NCBI GenBank assembly: GCA_031987605.1
Contig: DALZZF010000001.1
Span: 1-64,000, forward strand
DNA: 64,000 bases
DNA from: JAFAGO01 sp031987605
Lineage (GTDB): Bacteria; Bacteroidota; Bacteroidia; Flavobacteriales; Weeksellaceae
Direction of reading: 5' to 3'
A program made the position numbers and the translations under genes. The notes beneath the pieces were generated by a model. It was given only the letters and a program-made list of their open reading frames with translations, was not told the DNA's origin and ran no database searches. Shown here in pieces: positions 59,180 through 64,000 of this stretch (positions within the stretch are counted from its first letter, which is position 1; the number at the start of each line of letters is the position of its first letter).

Positions 59180-61672
59180 ATGAAAAAAACAATACTATTT
59201 CTTGTAATACTGGCACTCTTCAATGCTTGTTCTTCCCGAAAAAAGAAGAGCGATTCTACATTTATGAAGGGTTTTTCTACTTATTACAACACCCTTTTCA
59301 ACAGTAAAGATGCTTTGGAAAGCGAGCTCCAATCCAGAACTCAGGCATTCAAAGACAATTATTATACCCCTTATATTCAGCTTCTTAAGTATGACGATCA
59401 GCCTTTGGGTGCGGAAATTGGTCAGTCTGCCATTTTTGTGGAAGCAACTTCTCCCGGAAATCCGAGAAATGTCCAGAATTCTCAAAATGTACAGTCGAAA
59501 GGGGCCACTACTCTACAGATCTCCGAAGCAAAAGCACTGAAAGCCATTTCCAAATATTCCATTGTAAAACAAGGTGTTGAAAAGAACAAAAAAATGTTTG
59601 ATTCTTACCTGATTCTGGCACAATCCAGACTGTATATGAACAAGCCTTTGGAAACACTGGATGCGCTGAACAATATCTTTACCTATATGCCAAAAGACAA
59701 GCGCCTTCCGCTTGCCAAAATTTATCAGGGACAGGCTTTTTCCAAAATGGGAGATTATTATCGTGCAGATGAAATTTTCCGTAGCCTGAAAGATCAGGAT
59801 CTAAAGAAAGAATACCGTAAACTGCTCAGTATTTATTATTCCGAAATGCTTTTAAGATCAGGCAAAAAAGATGCTGCGGTTGTTGAACTTGAAAACGCTT
59901 TCTCCCTCAACAAAAACCGTGAACTGCGCAGCCGTATTGCCTATTTGCGCGGTCAGATTCTTTCAGAACTCGGAAAAAAAGAAGAAGCCCGTGAAAGTTT
60001 TACTGCGGCGTATAAATATGCCAACGATTTTGAGTTTGAGGTAAAATCCCAGATCGAAATAGCCAAAACATTCAATGCAAGTACCGATGATTATGAAGGT
60101 GCTAAAAAATATCTTGAAAAAATCAGTAAAAAAGGAACCTACGCTTCCCGTAAAAACGAATTTTACTATGCACTTGGATTAATGGCAAAAAATGCAGGAA
60201 AGAAAGCAGAAGCCGACTCCATGTTCAGAATGTCGTTGAAGGAACCCGTTTCTGATCCGCAAATTCGTGGATTGGATTATTATGAAATCGGAAAATCCTA
60301 CTTTGAAAAAAGCGATTATCTTCCGGCCGGCGCTTTTTATGATTCTGCGATTGCTTCCATGACGTATGAACCTTCAAAAGTTTTGCTCAAAGAACAGACC
60401 GAAAACATTAAAAAAGTTTCCACCAATTATTACCTGATTAAAAAGAACGACAGTATTCTGGCACTCGCCAAAATGTCTGAGGCTGAAAAAACCGCCTATT
60501 TCTCAAAGTATATTGATAAACTGAAAGAAAAAGAAGCGGCGGAAGAACTTCGCCTGAAAAGAGAAGAAAGAAGTAAAGGTTTTGATAATGGCGATTATTC
60601 TGCAAATTCAATTTTTGCAGGAAATACCGGTGGTTTTCAGGATTTTTCAGGGAATGATACCAAAGGCGGTTTCTATTTTGCTAATGCCAATACAGTAAAT
60701 AAAGGGCAGGCAAACTTTAAACAAACCTGGGGAAACAGAGGGCTTGTAGACAACTGGCGTTCCTCTTCCCGATCTGCTTCTTTGGAAGATATGAAAAATG
60801 AAGCCTTAGGATTATCCACCGCTCCGGATCCGAGAAGGCATGATCCCGCATTTTATATTGAAAAAATTCCAAAAGATGCCAACGCCATTCTTCAGTTAAA
60901 AAAAGACCGAGATACTGCCAGTTTAGGGCTTGGAAGAATGTATGAAGCCTTTTTCAGCGATACTCCTTTGGCTACAAAAACCCTTTATGATCTTGTGGAT
61001 GCAAAACCTGAAGAAGATGTGCTTTTGCAGGCACTTTATCAGATTTTTGCCATGAATTATGTGCAAAATCCTTCTGCAGCAGAACGTGCAAAACAATTGA
61101 TTTTAACTGATTTTCCATATACTTCGTATGCTGAATTTGTGAAAAACCCGAAGAACAATACATTCTCCCAATCCTCCGAAGAAGTAACCAATCTTTACAC
61201 CAAAGCATTCGACCTTTATCAAGAAGAAAAATTTGATGAAAGCCGAACCGTCATTGATGAAGCTTTGCAGAAATTTCCCAAAGATGCACTGGTGCCGAAA
61301 TTTTCCCTATTAAACGCTTTTAATACCGGAAAAACGGCTGGAAAAGAAATTATGATTCTTCAGTTGGAACAAATTGCACTGAATTATGCAAAAACTCCGG
61401 AAGGCGAAAAAGCACAGGATATGCTGCGTTTCCTGAAAAGTGATCTTAAAATTGAAATCACGGATGAAAAAGGAAATGCGGTAAGCAAAACAGAAGCAAA
61501 GATGCCGGAACAAAAAGAAGAACATGTGGAAAATATTGCTCCGGCAAAATTGAGCGGTCCGGGAATTCCTACACGTGAAGCGATTGCGGAAGATCCTGAT
61601 TCACCAGATAATCCCAATTTCAATCCAATGAAAAATCCACAGCAATTGCCTCCGACAAAGAAAAAAGAATAA
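59180..61672 (+). CDS. sprE: Type IX secretion/gliding lipoprotein SprE (PorW)
   Basis: Periplasm-facing lipoprotein needed for T9SS function. The lipobox LFNAC gives Cys17, followed by SSRKKKSDSTFMKGFSTYYNTLFNSKDALES, a family-typical start. Several TPR-like repeats (for example YLILAQSRLYMNKPLETLDALNNI and RADEIFRSLKDQDLKKEYRKLLS) fill the middle. The C-terminal part (about 540-830) has further repeats and ends in a Pro-rich tail. At 830 residues it is close to known homologues. With gldH it shows that T9SS genes are present though scattered. Confidence 0.88.
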   Translation: MKKTILFLVILALFNACSSRKKKSDSTFMKGFSTYYNTLFNSKDALESELQSRTQAFKDNYYTPYIQLLKYDDQPLGAEIGQSAIFVEATSPGNPRNVQNSQNVQSKGATTLQISEAKALKAISKYSIVKQGVEKNKKMFDSYLILAQSRLYMNKPLETLDALNNIFTYMPKDKRLPLAKIYQGQAFSKMGDYYRADEIFRSLKDQDLKKEYRKLLSIYYSEMLLRSGKKDAAVVELENAFSLNKNRELRSRIAYLRGQILSELGKKEEARESFTAAYKYANDFEFEVKSQIEIAKTFNASTDDYEGAKKYLEKISKKGTYASRKNEFYYALGLMAKNAGKKAEADSMFRMSLKEPVSDPQIRGLDYYEIGKSYFEKSDYLPAGAFYDSAIASMTYEPSKVLLKEQTENIKKVSTNYYLIKKNDSILALAKMSEAEKTAYFSKYIDKLKEKEAAEELRLKREERSKGFDNGDYSANSIFAGNTGGFQDFSGNDTKGGFYFANANTVNKGQANFKQTWGNRGLVDNWRSSSRSASLEDMKNEALGLSTAPDPRRHDPAFYIEKIPKDANAILQLKKDRDTASLGLGRMYEAFFSDTPLATKTLYDLVDAKPEEDVLLQALYQIFAMNYVQNPSAAERAKQLILTDFPYTSYAEFVKNPKNNTFSQSSEEVTNLYTKAFDLYQEEKFDESRTVIDEALQKFPKDALVPKFSLLNAFNTGKTAGKEIMILQLEQIALNYAKTPEGEKAQDMLRFLKSDLKIEITDEKGNAVSKTEAKMPEQKEEHVENIAPAKLSGPGIPTREAIAEDPDSPDNPNFNPMKNPQQLPPTKKKE

Positions 61673-61706
61673 CGTTTTTAAATTTTTACGAATTCTGAAA
61701 CGGAAT

Positions 61707-62384
61707 TTATCCGTCCTTTTTCTTCTTTATGCCCTGAAAATCTTTTAAATAAAAAGGTTCAAAATATGCGATGTCTTCAAATTCCCTGGCTTGATATTTC
61801 TGGTAAGCGGTTTTGATAAGAAACTGTGCCGAAGGATATTTTTCGTAATTAAAATCCGCAAGGGGAAGATTGAGAATTTTTTGGGCTTTTTCCGCGCCGT
61901 CGCCCACGAAAAGAATCTTTTTATCTTTCCATTCACTAAAGGAATTTTCATCCAGAATTCTGGCTTCTGTTGGTGAAATTTCTACTCCGGTTTTACCATC
62001 ATAAACGGCGGTGTACACCTCCATTCTTCGTGCATCCACCATCGGAATAATGTATTCGTAACCGTTTTCTAAAAAAGGTTCGACCAAAGAAATTAACGAG
62101 TTAACCGCAATCAGCGGAATATTCAAAGCATAACAGAAACCTTTTGCAGATGCGGCACCAATACGAAGCCCGGTATAAGATCCCGGTCCTTTTCCGAGAC
62201 CAACAGCATCCAGATCTTTCAATGTAATTTCTGCGCCTTCCAAAGCCCATTGTACAAAAGTATGCAAGGATTCCGATTGTTTGTAATTTTCTGAAACTTC
62301 TTCACAAAGGCAGAGTAATTTTTCGCCATCAGAAATGGCAACCGAACAGTTTTTTGATGAGGTTTCGAGAAGGAGAATTTTCAT
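61707..62384 (-). CDS. tsaB: tRNA threonylcarbamoyladenosine biosynthesis protein TsaB
   Basis: Partner of TsaD in making t6A37 of ANN-decoding tRNAs. It opens ILLLETSSKNCSVAI and has GLGKGPGSYTGLRIG with the ASKA-fold signature. At 225 residues it is typical. It lies 12 bases after the SDR gene on the same strand and converges on sprE without a clear terminator between them. Confidence 0.94.
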   Translation of the reverse strand: MKILLLETSSKNCSVAISDGEKLLCLCEEVSENYKQSESLHTFVQWALEGAEITLKDLDAVGLGKGPGSYTGLRIGAASAKGFCYALNIPLIAVNSLISLVEPFLENGYEYIIPMVDARRMEVYTAVYDGKTGVEISPTEARILDENSFSEWKDKKILFVGDGAEKAQKILNLPLADFNYEKYPSAQFLIKTAYQKYQAREFEDIAYFEPFYLKDFQGIKKKKDG

Positions 62385-62396
62385 TTTCAGATAAAA

Positions 62397-63149
62397 TTAT
62401 TTTCTATATACTGTTCTTGGTTCCGCCTGTGCTTTCGGATAAATACACATTTCCGCCACAGAAACGCGATCAGGAGCGTTCAGACAATAGGCAATTGCAT
62501 CGGCAATGTCGGCGGCGGTTAAAGGTTCATATCCGGCATAAACGGCATCTGCTTTTTCCTCATTTCCTTTAAAACGAACCATTGAAAAATCGGTTTCCAC
62601 AGCACCGGGCTGAATATTGGTCACTTTAATTCCAAAAGCGGTCAGTTCGATTCGCATTCCTTCGGAAATGGTGTCCACTGCTTTTTTTGAGGCACAATAC
62701 ACTACTCCATTCGCGTATGTTTGGCGTGCTGCAACAGAACTGATGTTTACAATATGTCCGGAATTTTTCTTTTTCATTTCTCGGATTATCGGTTGGGAAA
62801 CATACAGAAGTCCTTTCACATTTCCGTCCATCATGGCATCCCAATCGTTTTCGTTTCCATCGGAAAGCGGATCAAGTCCGTGTGCATTTCCGGCATTATT
62901 GATGAGAATATCGATGTTCTTCCATTCCTCAGGAAGCGATTCTAAAGCGGTATTTACTTCATCTTTGAAACGGACATCAAACTGTAAACTAAAAATTTCG
63001 GTGAAATGGGATAATTCGTATTTCAGGTCTTCCAGAATTTCTGCTTTTCTTCCGCAGATAATCAGTCTGTAATTCTGTTTTGCAAGAAGTTCTGCAGTGG
63101 CTTTTCCTATTCCGGAAGTAACTCCGGTTATCAATACTGTTCTTTTCAT
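62397..63149 (-). CDS. Short-chain dehydrogenase/reductase (YdfG-like)
   Basis: NAD(P)-dependent oxidoreductase. The cofactor loop is TGVTSGIG (8-15), NNAG follows at 84-87, and the catalytic Ser138, Tyr151 and Lys155 lie in NISSVA and VYCASKKAV. It resembles YdfG-type L-allo-threonine/serine dehydrogenases in its FDVR and IQPGAVETDFSMVRF segments; the substrate is not known. 250 residues. It lies 3 bases after yraN. Confidence 0.9.
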   Translation of the reverse strand: MKRTVLITGVTSGIGKATAELLAKQNYRLIICGRKAEILEDLKYELSHFTEIFSLQFDVRFKDEVNTALESLPEEWKNIDILINNAGNAHGLDPLSDGNENDWDAMMDGNVKGLLYVSQPIIREMKKKNSGHIVNISSVAARQTYANGVVYCASKKAVDTISEGMRIELTAFGIKVTNIQPGAVETDFSMVRFKGNEEKADAVYAGYEPLTAADIADAIAYCLNAPDRVSVAEMCIYPKAQAEPRTVYRK

Positions 63150-63152
63150 TTT

Positions 63153-63524
63153 TTAATTGGCATCTATGGCATTAAATGCATTTTCTATATGATTTATTTC
63201 AAGAATCCGGGAACTGTCGGGAAGCACCGTAATGATGTCAAAACGAACCTCTTCTTCCCTGTTCATTTCCTGCATAAAATGATCTGCAGCGGAAACAATC
63301 AGCCGGATTTTTTTCTTTTTTACGGCTTCCTGAGGTTCAATGAACGCATCGGTTGCTCTGGCTTTTACTTCTACAATGATGATGGTGGAATCTTTTTCGG
63401 CTATAATGTCGATTTCAGCTTTTTGATAACGGTAATTGGTGCATAAAATCCGGTATCCTTTTTTTAAAAGATAGTCGGCGGCCAATTGCTCTGCTTCGTT
63501 TCCAAAATCGTTGTGGGTCGCCAT
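63153..63524 (-). CDS. YraN/UPF0102 endonuclease-like protein
   Basis: Predicted Holliday-junction-resolvase-fold protein. GNEAEQLAADYLLKKGYRIL opens the family domain, and EIDIIAEKDSTIIIVEVKAR carries the PD-(D/E)xK-like Asp and Glu-x-Lys residues. The ATG at 63524 (MATHNDFG) is used, one base after the LD-carboxypeptidase stop; a TTG five codons upstream would overlap that gene. 123 residues. Function in DNA repair is only inferred. Confidence 0.88.
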   Translation of the reverse strand: MATHNDFGNEAEQLAADYLLKKGYRILCTNYRYQKAEIDIIAEKDSTIIIVEVKARATDAFIEPQEAVKKKKIRLIVSAADHFMQEMNREEEVRFDIITVLPDSSRILEINHIENAFNAIDAN

Positions 63525-63525
63525 T

Positions 63526-64000
63526 TTAGAGGAATTCAAGCTTAGAATTTCCGGAAATATTCAGTTTTACTTTTCCTCCGATAATCAGCGGACGATTATC
63601 AAAAATATGCCCGTTCGGAAAACCAAAAAGTTTCGGAAAATGATAATTTTTCAAGCGGTGTGCTACAATTTTGTAGGCAAAAGGATCGAAACTTTCTTCG
63701 TAATTTTTATTCTCCGTTTCGCTTCCCATATTGGTCATTCCGCCAATAATCAAACCTTTAATTTTACGGAAAACTCCGGCCAAATCAAGGGAAATCAGCA
63801 TTCGGTCCAAAGCGTAAAAGTTTTCTCCGATGTCTTCAATAAATAAAATTTTATCGGTAAAATCAAACTCATATTTTGATCCGAGAAGTGCGTAAATCAA
63901 GGCGAGATTTCCACCTATAAAAATTCCTTCTGCTTTGCCTTCTTCATTAAATGGATTTGCTTCAATTTGATATTTGGGTTTCTGACCGTTCAGAATATCG
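63526..64000 (-). CDS. LD-carboxypeptidase, S66 family (partial, cut by window edge)
   Basis: Only the last 158 residues are present; the frame runs open through the right edge. EGIFIGGNLALIYALLGS and ILFIEDIGE carry the catalytic Glu region, and FPNGHIFDNRPLIIGG the catalytic His, of the LdcA/MccF fold. It would cleave LD bonds of muropeptides in peptidoglycan recycling. It is first in the set with yraN, SDR and tsaB. Confidence 0.88.
   Translation of the reverse strand, partial: DILNGQKPKYQIEANPFNEEGKAEGIFIGGNLALIYALLGSKYEFDFTDKILFIEDIGENFYALDRMLISLDLAGVFRKIKGLIIGGMTNMGSETENKNYEESFDPFAYKIVAHRLKNYHFPKLFGFPNGHIFDNRPLIIGGKVKLNISGNSKLEFL

Overview
The window looks like chromosomal DNA of a flavobacterium, most likely of the Chryseobacterium/Kaistella group (Weeksellaceae). 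Evidence: gliding and type IX secretion genes (gldH, sprE/porW), TonB-dependent receptor and DUF5686 genes, an S46 dipeptidyl-peptidase, LytS/LytTR two-component pairs, AT-rich DNA, and repeated Bacteroidetes-type promoters (-33 TTTG, about 19 bases, -7 TAnnTTTG). About 57 protein genes are called. No rRNA, tRNA, CRISPR array, integrase or transposase gene was seen.

Layout. 1-6.2 kb: a repeat-rich left edge, umuC, then on the minus strand rplY, prs and a FadL-type porin plus SGNH lipoprotein pair. 6.5-13.7 kb: a RicT/PSP1 protein, gldH and a class A PBP with overlapping ends, then selO and a polytopic membrane protein. 13.8-24.3 kb: a heme region with hemL, the minus-strand run hemA-C-D-E-F-B, a divergent AraC regulator with hemH, and hemJ. 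Together these cover glutamate semialdehyde to protoheme, apart from the glutamyl-tRNA synthetase step. 24.3-27.3 kb: a foldback element, nth, a DUF1778/GNAT toxin-antitoxin module, bcp and an acetyltransferase. 27.3-40 kb: a DPP7-like peptidase, a META lipoprotein, hflX, a cation/proton antiporter, an AlkD-like glycosylase, a three-gene envelope operon of unknown function, and clpC. 40-44.6 kb: DUF5686, a small beta-barrel protein and mnmA. 44.6-50.2 kb: accessory DNA beside mnmA. 50.3-56.1 kb: a minus-strand operon of TonB receptor, TPR-like protein, histidine kinase fused to a 2TM domain, two 2TM proteins and a LytTR regulator. 56.6-64 kb: sodC, a DUF2520/KdsC-like/Maf run, sprE/porW, and the minus-strand set LD-carboxypeptidase, yraN, SDR, tsaB.

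The most interesting signal is a pair of places where a piece of a housekeeping gene end is duplicated around accessory genes with no recombinase in sight. The last 72 bases of mnmA recur after a Crp-plus-hydrolase segment (3 differences, reading frame kept) and again, decayed, after a LytTR/serine-hydrolase segment. The first codons of bcp recur on the far side of the toxin-antitoxin module. This is best read as serial cassette capture at gene ends. Other points worth checking are a three-copy intergenic repeat with conserved hairpins, a 263-base foldback (MITE-like) element, an endonuclease III without the usual iron-sulfur cysteines, and the 2TM-fused kinase operon.

All calls come from reading the sequence; no database search was run. 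Several starts were moved from TTG or GTG to an internal ATG where a signal peptide, a promoter or the neighbouring stop codon argued for it.
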